Below are positions 22,623 to 29,596 of a DNA stretch of 29,596 bases, piece by piece; position 1 is the stretch's first letter, and each line of letters starts with the position of its first letter. A program made the translations under genes and the position numbers. Source of the DNA: an uncultured Eubacterium sp. (lineage in GTDB: Bacteria > Bacillota > Clostridia > Lachnospirales > Lachnospiraceae); NCBI GenBank assembly GCA_910584595.1, contig CAJUBQ010000053.1:1-29596 (forward strand). The letters are read 5' to 3'. The notes beneath the pieces were generated by a model, which worked only from the letters and a program-made list of their open reading frames with translations, ran no database searches and was not told the origin of the DNA.

Positions 22623-24443
22623 TTACAGACGGAACTTTCCTGCCTGTTCATTTTGTCTGTGGCTTAATGCAACAAGCCCCTGCGTATCCTCGCTGCATTC
22701 ACTAATCGTCTGAGATAAAAGTGTCATACTGGCGCTTGTTTCTTCAGTCGACGCCGCATTTTCCTCGACAACACTGGCCAGATTCGTAATAGAATCTGTT
22801 ACGATCTGTTTTAAGGAATTCAAAATCTCAGTCTGCGATCCAATCTCCTTTGTCACCTCTTCTACCTGTGTCACTTCCATATTTAAATGTCCAAACGCAT
22901 CCCTCGTCTCATCCAGACATTTCTGCTGTTTTTGAACATTATTCGTTACTTCCTGCATCTTGCTGACAGAAACTTCTACGTTTTCAACAAGTTCTTTTAC
23001 AATTTCCTCAATTTCCTGTGCATTGCCTGAGGATTCTTCTGAAAGGTTGCGAATCTCTTCTGCAACAACCGCAAATCCTCTGCCGGCTTCTCCGGCTCTG
23101 GCCGCTTCAATGCTGGCGTTAAGCGAAAGCAGATTTGTCTGCGCTGCCAGACCTTTGATAATCTCTACCGCCTTATTAATATTTGCAGCAGAATCATTGT
23201 TTTTATTTGTCTGTTCAGATACAATCTCAATCGTATCAATCGTCGCTTTTGTAATATGATCCAATTCCCCAATACTTTTCGATGCGACAGATGTATGTCC
23301 GGCCATTGCAGATACCGTCTCTTCCAGTCTGTTTACCCCGTTCTTTTCTACTTCAATGACACGTCCCAGTTCTTTGATCTTATCATTTACCGTTTCCGTC
23401 TCATTCGCCTGACTCGTCGCCCCTTGTGCCAAATCATCAATCGCCTGATTTGTATTCATAATACTTTCTGAAATATGTCCAAATTTTTCACTGAATTTTT
23501 CACTGCTCTCATTTAACGCTTCTCCGGTATGTATCACACTGCCAAGCATATTTGCCAACGATTGACGGACATTTTCCAGTGAACGTGCCATCTGCCCAAT
23601 TTCGTCAGCGCGCTGCAAAAGCTTCGTATTCACCGTAAAGCTCAAATCTCCCGCAGCTGCCTGATGAAGATTTGCCTCTACCATCTTGATTCCCTTTGTA
23701 ATCCGTACACCTCCCATAGTAGAAATCACTAACGCTGCGATCAGCATTACAACCGCTGAAACCCCATAAATCATCAGCATTTTTGAAAACTGTTTTTGAA
23801 TATTTGCCTTCATGCCGTCAATTTTGGCATTCATATCATCCACATAATTGCCTGTAGCAACCGCCCATCCCCACGGCTCAAACATTTGTGCATAAGCGAT
23901 TTTCGGCGCCACGGTTTTGCCATCAGACTTTGTAAAATAAAATTCCAGATACTCTCCGCCTGCCTTCGCTGCTGATACAACACTTTGAGTTACTTTTACT
24001 CCGTTTTGGTCTGTAAGATCTTTGCGGTTTGTCCCTTCCTGATCTGTCAGTATCGGATGCATGACAAGTGTATAATCCTCTCCGTCTATCCAAATATATC
24101 CTGACGCATCATCACGATAACGCATCGCGCGGATTGCATCTGCAGCCAATTTCTGCGCTTCCTGCTCACTCATCTCTCCGCTTTGACTTTTATCATAATA
24201 GCTTTGTACAACAGCCAAAGCGCCCTGTACCTGTGATTTAATCTCCATTTCATAACCATCTGTCATAGATTCTTCGTAAAGTTCATCGGATTCGTTCATA
24301 GATGCTTTTAAATAATGAATGCCAAGACAAGCCAGACCAATTGTAGGAATAGATACCATAATAAATATGATAGAAATCAGCATTGCTGTCAAACTTCGAA
24401 ACCCTTTTGTTCCCTGCACTTTTGCAGTTCCTTTCTCTTTCAT
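22623..24443 (-). CDS. Methyl-accepting chemotaxis protein with Cache sensor
   Basis: The 606-residue receptor has a first membrane helix (about 20-42), a single-Cache extracellular domain (about 50-235; ASGYIWIDGEDYTLVMHPIL and EPWGWAVATGNYVDD are diagnostic), a second membrane helix (about 243-265), a HAMP domain and a long signalling coiled coil with tip TNLLSLNASIEAARAGEAGR. Cache domains of this type commonly bind small organic acids. The start at 24443 is preferred because a strong promoter (24487-24514) lies just upstream and would exclude the longer frame. No che genes are nearby, so it feeds a chemotaxis system encoded elsewhere. Confidence 0.88.
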   Translation of the reverse strand: MKEKGTAKVQGTKGFRSLTAMLISIIFIMVSIPTIGLACLGIHYLKASMNESDELYEESMTDGYEMEIKSQVQGALAVVQSYYDKSQSGEMSEQEAQKLAADAIRAMRYRDDASGYIWIDGEDYTLVMHPILTDQEGTNRKDLTDQNGVKVTQSVVSAAKAGGEYLEFYFTKSDGKTVAPKIAYAQMFEPWGWAVATGNYVDDMNAKIDGMKANIQKQFSKMLMIYGVSAVVMLIAALVISTMGGVRITKGIKMVEANLHQAAAGDLSFTVNTKLLQRADEIGQMARSLENVRQSLANMLGSVIHTGEALNESSEKFSEKFGHISESIMNTNQAIDDLAQGATSQANETETVNDKIKELGRVIEVEKNGVNRLEETVSAMAGHTSVASKSIGELDHITKATIDTIEIVSEQTNKNNDSAANINKAVEIIKGLAAQTNLLSLNASIEAARAGEAGRGFAVVAEEIRNLSEESSGNAQEIEEIVKELVENVEVSVSKMQEVTNNVQKQQKCLDETRDAFGHLNMEVTQVEEVTKEIGSQTEILNSLKQIVTDSITNLASVVEENAASTEETSASMTLLSQTISECSEDTQGLVALSHRQNEQAGKFRL

Positions 24444-24486
24444 AAAACCCCGCCTTCCAAATTTTATTAATATTATGAATACTTTC

Positions 24487-24514
24487 ATTATACACGTTTC
24501 CGACTGAAAGTCAA
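24487..24514 (-). promoter_or_regulatory. Sigma-A promoter of the Cache chemoreceptor
   Basis: On the minus strand TTGACT (24514-24509) and TATAAT (24492-24487) are 16 bp apart, giving a leader of about 37 nt and fixing the start codon at 24443. The remaining sequence up to the divergent enolase gene (24515-24759) is AT-rich with no gene and no promoter I would call with confidence. Confidence 0.75.
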
Positions 24515-24759
24515 GAAACAAGCAAAAACAATTAGTTATTTCATACAATTTTATTTATTTTAACTACATTTTTATTGTATAATTTGACTTCTTTATTAAC
24601 TTTCTTAAGAAATCTGACTTCTTTTCTCCTCAAAAATAAAAACATCCTGTTGCTATGTATGATGTGCCTTCTTTTTGGAAACAGTAAACATGAAGTTACA
24701 GTCTTGCTTTAAGCATTCTGTAACGGTCAGACAAAGTTTTCAGGTAAAAGGAGGCCATT

Positions 24760-26214
24760 ATGTCAGCAGAATTAGAAATTATAGACGTATATGCCAGAGA
24801 AATTATGGATTCCCGTGGAAATCCTACGGTTGAGGCAGAAGTAACGATTGAAAACGCCGAAAATGGAGAAATCATCTGTGCTAAGGCAGATGTACCATCC
24901 GGCGCAAGCACCGGACAGTTTGAAGCTGTAGAACTCAGAGACAATGATAAAGCCTATCATGGAAAAGGCGTCCGAAGAGCAGTTGCAAACGTAAACGGTA
25001 AAATCGCAAGACAGCTGATTGGAAAAAATGCTATGATGCAAAACCGAATCGATGAAATGATGATCGAATTAGACGGCACAAAGAACAAATCTTCTCTTGG
25101 AGCCAACGCGATACTAGGCGTATCCATGGCTTGTGCAAGAGCTTGTGCCGACGCGCTGAAGCTGCCGTTGTACCGTTATTTAGGCGGCTGTGGAAAGGGA
25201 ACTGTTCCTGTACCAATGATGAATATTTTAAACGGCGGAGCCCACAGCCGCAACTGCATTGATTTTCAGGAATTTATGATTATGCCTGTTGGAGCTGCCG
25301 GTATCCGCCAGGGCTTGCAATGGTGTGCCGAAGTCTATCAGGAATTAAAAAAACTGCTGGACACAGACGGACACAGTACAGGCGTCGGTGATGAAGGCGG
25401 ATTTGCACCCGATTTAAAAGATACTTTCGAAGCGTTGGATTATTTAATGAAAGCAGTTCAAAACGCAGGCTTTGAACCCGGAAAGGATATCGCCTTTGCA
25501 ATGGACGCTGCCGCAAGCGAATTATTTCAGGAAGATGCCGCCATGTACTATTTTCCGGGAGAAACAAAGTCTCTAAAACAAAAAAATGCAAAAATCATCG
25601 AGCAGAATCAAACGCAGGAAACCGAATGTAACTGTGAAGGCTCCACGGTCGTTACCGAGCATGTAAAAGACGGCTGCATTTGTGAAACAGACTGCAGCTG
25701 TCTGACGCCTGACACGGACGGCCAGATGATTATGCGGTCCACCGATGAAATGATTCATTATTATGAAAAACTGGTCGATAAATATCCCATTGTTTCGATT
25801 GAAGATCCACTCGACGAAGAAGATTGGGATGGTTGGAAAAAGATTACACAACAGCTGGGCAAACGAATCATGCTCGTTGGCGACGACCTGTTTGTAACAA
25901 ACGTCACACGTTTGCAGCGAGGCATCCATAACGACTGCGCCAACGCTATCTTAATCAAACCAAATCAGATCGGAAGCCTGAGCGAAACAATGCTTGCCAT
26001 CCGCACAGCCAAAGAACATGGATACCGCACAATTATGTCCCATCGTTCCGGTGAAACAGAAGATACTTTCATTGCAGATTTGGCCGTCGGTATGCATACC
26101 GGCTATATCAAAACCGGCGCGCCATGCCGCAGCGAACGAGTAGCGAAATATAACAGGCTTCTGCGGATCGAAGAAGAATTGGAAGGGTACAGAGATATTA
26201 TTACAATCCGCTAA
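24760..26214 (+). CDS. eno: Enolase with cysteine-rich insertion
   Basis: The 484-residue protein is a glycolytic enolase (2-phosphoglycerate to phosphoenolpyruvate). It has AREIMDSRGNPTVEAEV at the start, GVGDEGGFAPD with catalytic Glu212, metal ligands Asp249 (AMDAAAS), Glu348 (VSIEDP) and Asp375 (VGDDLFVTN), catalytic Lys400 (LIKPNQIGSL) and MSHRSGETED. Bacterial enolases are about 430 residues; the extra length is one insertion at about 271-322, between YYFPGE and RSTDEMI, holding six cysteines in CxC, CxC and CxC pairs (290/292, 306/308, 312/314). All catalytic residues are kept, so it should be active. AAAGGAGG precedes the ATG. The insertion might bind metal or sense redox state. Confidence 0.92.
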   Translation: MSAELEIIDVYAREIMDSRGNPTVEAEVTIENAENGEIICAKADVPSGASTGQFEAVELRDNDKAYHGKGVRRAVANVNGKIARQLIGKNAMMQNRIDEMMIELDGTKNKSSLGANAILGVSMACARACADALKLPLYRYLGGCGKGTVPVPMMNILNGGAHSRNCIDFQEFMIMPVGAAGIRQGLQWCAEVYQELKKLLDTDGHSTGVGDEGGFAPDLKDTFEALDYLMKAVQNAGFEPGKDIAFAMDAAASELFQEDAAMYYFPGETKSLKQKNAKIIEQNQTQETECNCEGSTVVTEHVKDGCICETDCSCLTPDTDGQMIMRSTDEMIHYYEKLVDKYPIVSIEDPLDEEDWDGWKKITQQLGKRIMLVGDDLFVTNVTRLQRGIHNDCANAILIKPNQIGSLSETMLAIRTAKEHGYRTIMSHRSGETEDTFIADLAVGMHTGYIKTGAPCRSERVAKYNRLLRIEEELEGYRDIITIR

Positions 26215-26244
26215 TCTTTGCTCCCACAGACTTACGAGTGCATA

Positions 26245-26322
26245 CCGTTCAGGCATTTAAAAGCAAAAAACTGTAACAGCTCAGTGAATTAGCTGAATTG
26301 TTACAAAATACTGCCTGAACGG
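26245..26322. repeat. Nested inverted repeats after enolase
   Basis: Perfect 11-base outer arms CCGTTCAGGCA (26245-26255) and TGCCTGAACGG (26312-26322) enclose seven-base inner arms TGTAACA (26272-26278) and TGTTACA (26299-26305), with CAGCT/AGCTG pairing possible at the tip. It lies between convergent genes (enolase stop 26214, EAL gene stop 26354). It may be a terminator for either gene, though no T-run follows. Confidence 0.6.
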
Positions 26323-26353
26323 CGCTAAAAGCCGGTACATCCTTCATAAAACA

Positions 26354-27652
26354 CTATGAGTTATTTATTCCTAAATATTTTTCTGCAAACACATGCACAT
26401 CCAGAGGCTTATCATGCAGATACCCCTGAATCTGGTTACATCCGCAGGCATACACCAGAGCCTCCTCATCCTTCGTTTCTATCCCCTCACACAACACTTC
26501 AAAGTCAATACGCTGAAACATTTCCATCAAGCTGCGCATCACTTCCTGCCCGGTCTTGGATTTTAAACTGTGCAACACAAAACTCCGGTCAAACTTAATC
26601 ACATCAGCCGGAACCATACCGATTACATCAAGTGAATTAAATCCTGATCCAAAATCATCCATACTGATTCGGAACCCAAGCGCACGCAGCCGTTCAATCT
26701 GCCGGATCACTTCATCCAAGTTTTCACAAAATACGGTTTCCGTCAGTTCAAATTCAATAAATTGTTTCGGTATCCCTGCCTGATCTATGTCACGAATAAT
26801 GTCATCTAAAAATCCCTCTTCTAAAAAATCCAGGCGCGACAAATTTACCGAAACTACGAACAGCTCTATTTCCTGTCTCAGCCACTCTTTCATCTGATTT
26901 ACAAGCAAATGAATCATTCTGCGGTCCAATTCTATAATCATCCCGGATTTTTCTAATAAGGGCACAAAATATCCTGGCGTTAAAATATCTCCATCTTTAT
27001 CCAGTATCCTTGCCAACGCTTCCGCCCCGATCAGTTTTTGTTCATCGATAGAAAACTTCGGCTGCAAATACAGCAAAATACGTCCGTCTTCCAATGCCTG
27101 TTCAAACATCGGAATCACCCTGGACTCGCATAATATCTTATGTTCCAGTTCTTGGGTATAAAAAGTCACACTGCTCTTATAGTCATCTTTATTTTCTTTC
27201 TGTGCATAGCGCACACGATCCATAATGGAATCTATCTGCTTATCCTGCTTACATACAAAATAAGCGCCGCAATTGATATGAATGCGCACCTGAGGGAATT
27301 CCTGATTTGCTTCTTTGGAAAATTCCCGGCAAATAATCGCAAGCTCTTCCTGTATCCCAACTTCATCCGGCGTATAAGCCTCGATCAAAACAATAAAATG
27401 ATCTCCATAAATACGTGCTGCCAGTTTGCAGTCCGGATTCAAAAAACAAAAATGATCGGCCATACGCTTTAACAACAGATTACCATTCTCAAATCCGTAT
27501 ATTTGGTTAAAATATTTAAAATTTTTAATATTGATCCCTGCAATGACCGGATACCTGAGCCTTCTTGCCGTAATAAAAAAATGTTTTTGAAAATCCTCTA
27601 AAATAGGTAAATGTGTAATATTGTCTTTTCGAACTCCTGATAACTGAATCAT
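26354..27652 (-). CDS. c-di-GMP phosphodiesterase, degenerate GGDEF plus EAL
   Basis: The 432-residue cytoplasmic protein has a GGDEF-like domain (about 10-170) whose signature reads YGDHF, so diguanylate cyclase activity is probably lost, and a complete EAL domain (about 180-425). EAL motifs are intact: GAEALAR, SVNLSRLDF, EFELTETVF, DDFGSGFNSL, a lysine in VIKFDRSF, CEGIET and QGYL. It should hydrolyse c-di-GMP to pGpG, with the degenerate domain possibly binding GTP as a regulator. There is no membrane or sensor domain. The gene is preceded by a promoter and an intrinsic terminator in its leader, suggesting attenuation. Confidence 0.85.
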   Translation of the reverse strand: MIQLSGVRKDNITHLPILEDFQKHFFITARRLRYPVIAGINIKNFKYFNQIYGFENGNLLLKRMADHFCFLNPDCKLAARIYGDHFIVLIEAYTPDEVGIQEELAIICREFSKEANQEFPQVRIHINCGAYFVCKQDKQIDSIMDRVRYAQKENKDDYKSSVTFYTQELEHKILCESRVIPMFEQALEDGRILLYLQPKFSIDEQKLIGAEALARILDKDGDILTPGYFVPLLEKSGMIIELDRRMIHLLVNQMKEWLRQEIELFVVSVNLSRLDFLEEGFLDDIIRDIDQAGIPKQFIEFELTETVFCENLDEVIRQIERLRALGFRISMDDFGSGFNSLDVIGMVPADVIKFDRSFVLHSLKSKTGQEVMRSLMEMFQRIDFEVLCEGIETKDEEALVYACGCNQIQGYLHDKPLDVHVFAEKYLGINNS

Positions 27653-27690
27653 ATATCCCCCGTAACTCGAACAAATGTTCTGTGAAAATC

Positions 27691-27724
27691 AAAAAGCCTA
27701 AGTACATCTTTCATGTACTTAGGC
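27691..27724 (-). terminator. Intrinsic terminator inside the EAL gene leader
   Basis: On the minus strand a perfect 12-bp stem (27724-27713 with 27707-27696, five-base loop) is followed at once by TTTTT (27695-27691). It lies between the promoter at 27784-27756 and the start codon at 27652, so most transcripts would stop after about 60 nt unless antiterminated. An alternative pairing of 27746-27739 (UAUUUAGG) with the first bases of the terminator (CCUAAGUA, 27723-27716) could act as antiterminator. Confidence 0.75.
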
Positions 27725-27755
27725 TCATAATGGGCGTTCCTAAATAGCTGTATCT

Positions 27756-27784
27756 ATTATACCATTTAAGGAAACATCTGTAAA
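27756..27784 (-). promoter_or_regulatory. Sigma-A promoter of the EAL gene leader
   Basis: On the minus strand TTTACA (27784-27779) and TATAAT (27761-27756) have a 17-bp spacer. The predicted start is near 27750, giving a leader of about 100 nt that includes the terminator at 27691-27724. Confidence 0.75.
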
Positions 27785-27973
27785 TTCCTTTTTGATTTTA
27801 ATTTTATTATTGAATTTACCGCTTCTTTTTTCTATATTATTTTTTTTGATATACTTTTTATGCTATTTTTTTACTTTCTTTTTTATATTTTTATTTTCTG
27901 TTTATATTCACATCATTGTTATTCGCCTTTTAAACTCATCATTTTCTTTCAACTGTATACATTTTCAAACACG
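27785..27973. other. T-rich non-coding spacer
   Basis: This stretch between the EAL gene promoter and the MecA-like gene is long runs of T with few other bases on the plus strand. The only open frame is low-complexity Phe/Ile/Leu with no ribosome site. I see no gene or RNA in it. Confidence 0.6.
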
Positions 27974-28005
27974 ATCTAGCGCTCCATCCGGATGGAGCGC
28001 TAGAT
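27974..28005. terminator. Perfect 32-bp palindrome at the MecA-like stop codon
   Basis: All 32 bases are self-complementary around CC|GG, giving a 14-bp stem with a four-base loop. It overlaps the stop codon (28000-28002) of the MecA-like gene and is much more GC-rich than its surroundings. It likely stabilises or terminates that transcript although a T-run is lacking. Confidence 0.7.
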
Positions 28006-28653
28006 ATCCCGCAAAACTCCAACCGCCTTCTCTTCTACGATACATTTGCCATGTTCTTGAAGAAACGCTGCAATACTCTTTGTATAACAGATTGCATCCA
28101 TATACTCATCTGCAAGATTAAAAAGCGCCGCTGTATCTCTGACGCCATAATCTCTGACATCTGCAAGCAAAAAATAAACACCATGGTATTCATACAAATA
28201 CGCTTTCAGCTTCGCAGGAGCTTTCTTACAAAACTCAATCATATGAATTAAATTTTTACATTTCAGCACCGCCGTTTCCATCTGCGCAACTGTCTGTTCC
28301 GCCTGCCTGTTTTTTCTGTCCAGTTCATGAATACGTTCTTCTTTTTCTTTGTCACGCTCCTGCCGTTTTATCTGATCTTCTTTTGTTTGCCGCATCCACT
28401 CCGCCCCATCCTGACTTAAAGAAAATGTTATCTCCAAAGACTCATCTGATAAAAAGGCCGCATGCACAGCAATGCTTTCCCCCTGCCTGATAAATCCGGT
28501 TTCCTGCTGCGCCTTCTGCATGATCTGCTTAAAAAAGTCCACAGCACGCGCATCATTTTGATAAATCGCATGTTTATCCATTCCATAATCCGCTATTTCT
28601 GCTTCTGTCATAACACATTGCAAGGTTTGTTTATCCAATACTGAAAATTCCAT
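28000..28653 (-). CDS. MecA-like adaptor protein
   Basis: The 217-residue protein resembles MecA/YpbH adaptors that hand substrates to the ClpC ATPase: an N-terminal domain (MEFSVLDKQTLQCVMTEAEI, then DFFKQIMQKAQQETGF, about 1-70), a very charged coiled-coil middle (about 100-140) and a C-terminal domain with FLLADVRDY and YMDAICYTKSIAAFLQEHGK (about 140-217). Similarity is in layout more than in exact residues, so confidence is moderate. The start at 28653 is supported by GGAGAAGGA; an upstream extension has no ribosome site. It stands alone between spacers. Confidence 0.6.
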   Translation of the reverse strand: MEFSVLDKQTLQCVMTEAEIADYGMDKHAIYQNDARAVDFFKQIMQKAQQETGFIRQGESIAVHAAFLSDESLEITFSLSQDGAEWMRQTKEDQIKRQERDKEKEERIHELDRKNRQAEQTVAQMETAVLKCKNLIHMIEFCKKAPAKLKAYLYEYHGVYFLLADVRDYGVRDTAALFNLADEYMDAICYTKSIAAFLQEHGKCIVEEKAVGVLRDI

Positions 28654-28684
28654 GTTCCTTCTCCTATCATCACGTAAACGCTTC

Positions 28685-28747
28685 CATAACAGAACCATTC
28701 CATTCATCATGATTTCTATCCGTAAGTATTTTCATTACAGAACCATT
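28685..28747 (+). repeat. Short direct repeats upstream of the MecA-like gene
   Basis: CATAACAGAACCATT at 28685-28699 recurs with one change at 28733-28747 (48-bp period), followed by several degenerate ATTCATNA repeats up to about 28800. They lie in the probable promoter region and may be regulator sites or a decayed tandem repeat. Confidence 0.45.
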
Positions 28748-28874
28748 ATCATTCATAACTATTTTTATTCATCATCATTTTCTATACATAACTATTATTC
28801 AAAAAAATCCCTACTATAACCGTATCATAAAACAAGACTCCTGTAAATAATGAATTGCGTTTCTTACATAGATT

Positions 28875-28907
28875 CTAAAGCCCTGCCGTCACACCGCAAG
28901 GCTTTAG
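28875..28907. terminator. Hairpin downstream of the XRE regulator gene
   Basis: CTAAAGCCCTGC (28875-28886) and GCAAGGCTTTAG (28896-28907) pair in 11 of 12 positions with a nine-base loop, 23 bases beyond the stop of the XRE gene. No T-run follows, so it is a likely but weak terminator. Confidence 0.5.
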
Positions 28908-28930
28908 TCCTGTCCCGCAGCAAAATAACG

Positions 28931-29149
28931 TCATTCCATCCAGATATGGATCCGTTTTCCCAAACATGCCGCCACACGTATGAGAAAATCAAGACTCGGA
29001 TTGTACTTTCCGCTTTCTAATCTGGATATATTCGACTTCTTGGTACCTGCACGCTCTGCCAGCGTCTCTTGCGTAATATGCTGCTCTTTGCGAACCTGTC
29101 TGATCTGGCTGATTACTTCCAGGCGTGGTTCCAACTTCTCCTCTCCCAT
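28931..29149 (-). CDS. XRE-family DNA-binding protein (HigA-like)
   Basis: The product (72 residues from ATG 29149, or 86 from TTG 29191) is a single Cro/C1-type helix-turn-helix: ISQIRQVRKEQHITQETLAE, KKSNISRLESGKYNPSLDFL and a short beta tail KRIHIWME. This is the size and pattern of HigA-type antitoxins and small autorepressors. The ATG is preferred because AAAGGAT lies nine bases upstream. No toxin gene is next to it within the window, so it may be a solitary regulator. A perfect 28-bp palindrome sits in its promoter. Confidence 0.8.
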   Translation of the reverse strand: MGEEKLEPRLEVISQIRQVRKEQHITQETLAERAGTKKSNISRLESGKYNPSLDFLIRVAACLGKRIHIWME

Positions 29150-29254
29150 CCTGTTTGATCCTTTTGTTTCTTTCTGTATCCATTCAAACAAACTAAATGG
29201 TTACTTCTTTTTGCTTTTTCTTACAATTTTTCATTTTTTTCAACAATGCACTCT

Positions 29255-29287
29255 AAAAAGTTATCATATATGATAACTTTTTGTCAA
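29255..29287 (-). promoter_or_regulatory. XRE gene promoter with palindromic operator
   Basis: On the minus strand TTGACA (29287-29282) is the -35; the next 28 bases (29282-29255) are a perfect palindrome centred on TTATCATATATGATAA and overlapping the expected -10. This is the classic arrangement for autorepression by the XRE protein. Confidence 0.65.
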
Positions 29288-29359
29288 TAACAATTTCAAA
29301 AAATGAAGCGTTACTTTTCACAGGGTGGGGCAAGTAATAAAGCAACAGTTTAGACAAAG

Positions 29360-29596
29360 TGTTGCGTACTGGCTATGCGAACGCCGGATGGGAGGCATTG
29401 GCCTGTCTGTTTGTGACTTTTCCAGAATGTAAGAAGTTCTAGGCATTCTGCTTCCAGACTATGGAACCGGACGGTCGCGCCGCCTAGTTCGCCCTGGCTG
29501 CCGCCAGCAGCTAAAGGCGCCGCTTCGGCTTTGCCGCCTGCGTATCGGGCAGAATACCAAGAGCTTCTAAACATTCTTCCAACGTCACAAACAGAC
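29360..29596 (+). repeat. Structured repeat element, copy C (runs off the window)
   Basis: The leader TGTTGC at 29360 is followed 23 bases later by the outer arm (from 29383), the same distance as in copy A. The inner stem (29424-29451 with 29549-29577), core (CGGACGGTCGCG, CGCCCTGGCT, GCCAGCAGCTAAAG) and CTTCCAACGTCACA junction match copies A and B. The last 13 visible bases (29584-29596) are the exact reverse complement of 29404-29416, so the 3' outer arm has begun when the window ends. The outer-arm sequence again differs from A and B. Confidence 0.88.

Noticed and set aside
27653..27755. Known c-di-GMP riboswitch before the EAL gene
   Set aside because: The leader before the terminator is about 30 nt and lacks the conserved class I or class II motifs.
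27792..28121. Plus-strand open frame in the T-rich spacer
   Set aside because: Phe/Leu/Ile runs from homopolymeric T, no ribosome site, and it runs antisense into the MecA-like gene.

Overview
The window looks like the chromosome of a low-to-mid GC Firmicute, most likely a gut Clostridia of the Lachnospiraceae type. The basis is the gene set: an HPr-like protein without its histidine, a DUF1538/PII-like pair, a MecA-like adaptor, STM4011/STM4012-type radical SAM proteins, strong AGGAGG-type ribosome sites and several TTG starts. This is inference from gene content; no rRNA or tRNA is present. Base composition falls into three blocks: a GC-rich remnant (about 1-640), a very AT-rich cassette (about 913-4200) and an ordinary chromosomal backbone (about 4200-29596).

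Left edge (1-912): the tail of an integrative conjugative element of the Tn1549/CTn kind survives as a VirD4 C-terminus, a 63-residue protein and a truncated Maff2. It is fused to a roughly 280-bp chimera made of two diverged fragments copied from genes that lie intact 4-5 kb to the right (lipoprotein 4207-5538 and HAD phosphatase 5700-6533).

AT-rich cassette (913-4200): an ECF-like sigma factor, a BhlA/UviB holin-like peptide, a UviA/TcdR-like sigma factor whose ribosome site is buried in a perfect hairpin, a small ArpU-like regulator and a SleB-type cell-wall hydrolase. The combination resembles the sigma/holin/lysin part of clostridial bacteriocin and toxin loci, but no toxin gene is visible.

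Backbone: a sucrose/trehalose-type PTS permease with a HAD phosphatase and a divergent AraC regulator; a DUF1538 membrane protein with a tandem PII-like partner; a chemoreceptor paired with an orphan sugar-binding lipoprotein; a nitroreductase with an extra N-terminal domain; a LacI regulator, a second HAD phosphatase and a degenerate HPr; an STM4012/STM4011 radical SAM pair in which STM4011 is fused to a HAD-like domain; a Cache chemoreceptor; an enolase with a cysteine-rich insertion; an EAL c-di-GMP phosphodiesterase behind a leader terminator; a MecA-like adaptor; and a small XRE regulator. Themes are sugar uptake, phosphosugar turnover, chemotaxis and second-messenger control.

The most striking non-coding feature is a family of about 240-bp structured repeats: two tail-to-tail copies at 15621-16188 and a third running off the right end from 29360. 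Two complete copies each have a perfect 33-bp outer stem whose sequence differs between copies, an inner stem with compensatory changes, and a strongly conserved core. I do not recognise it as a named RNA or repeat class.
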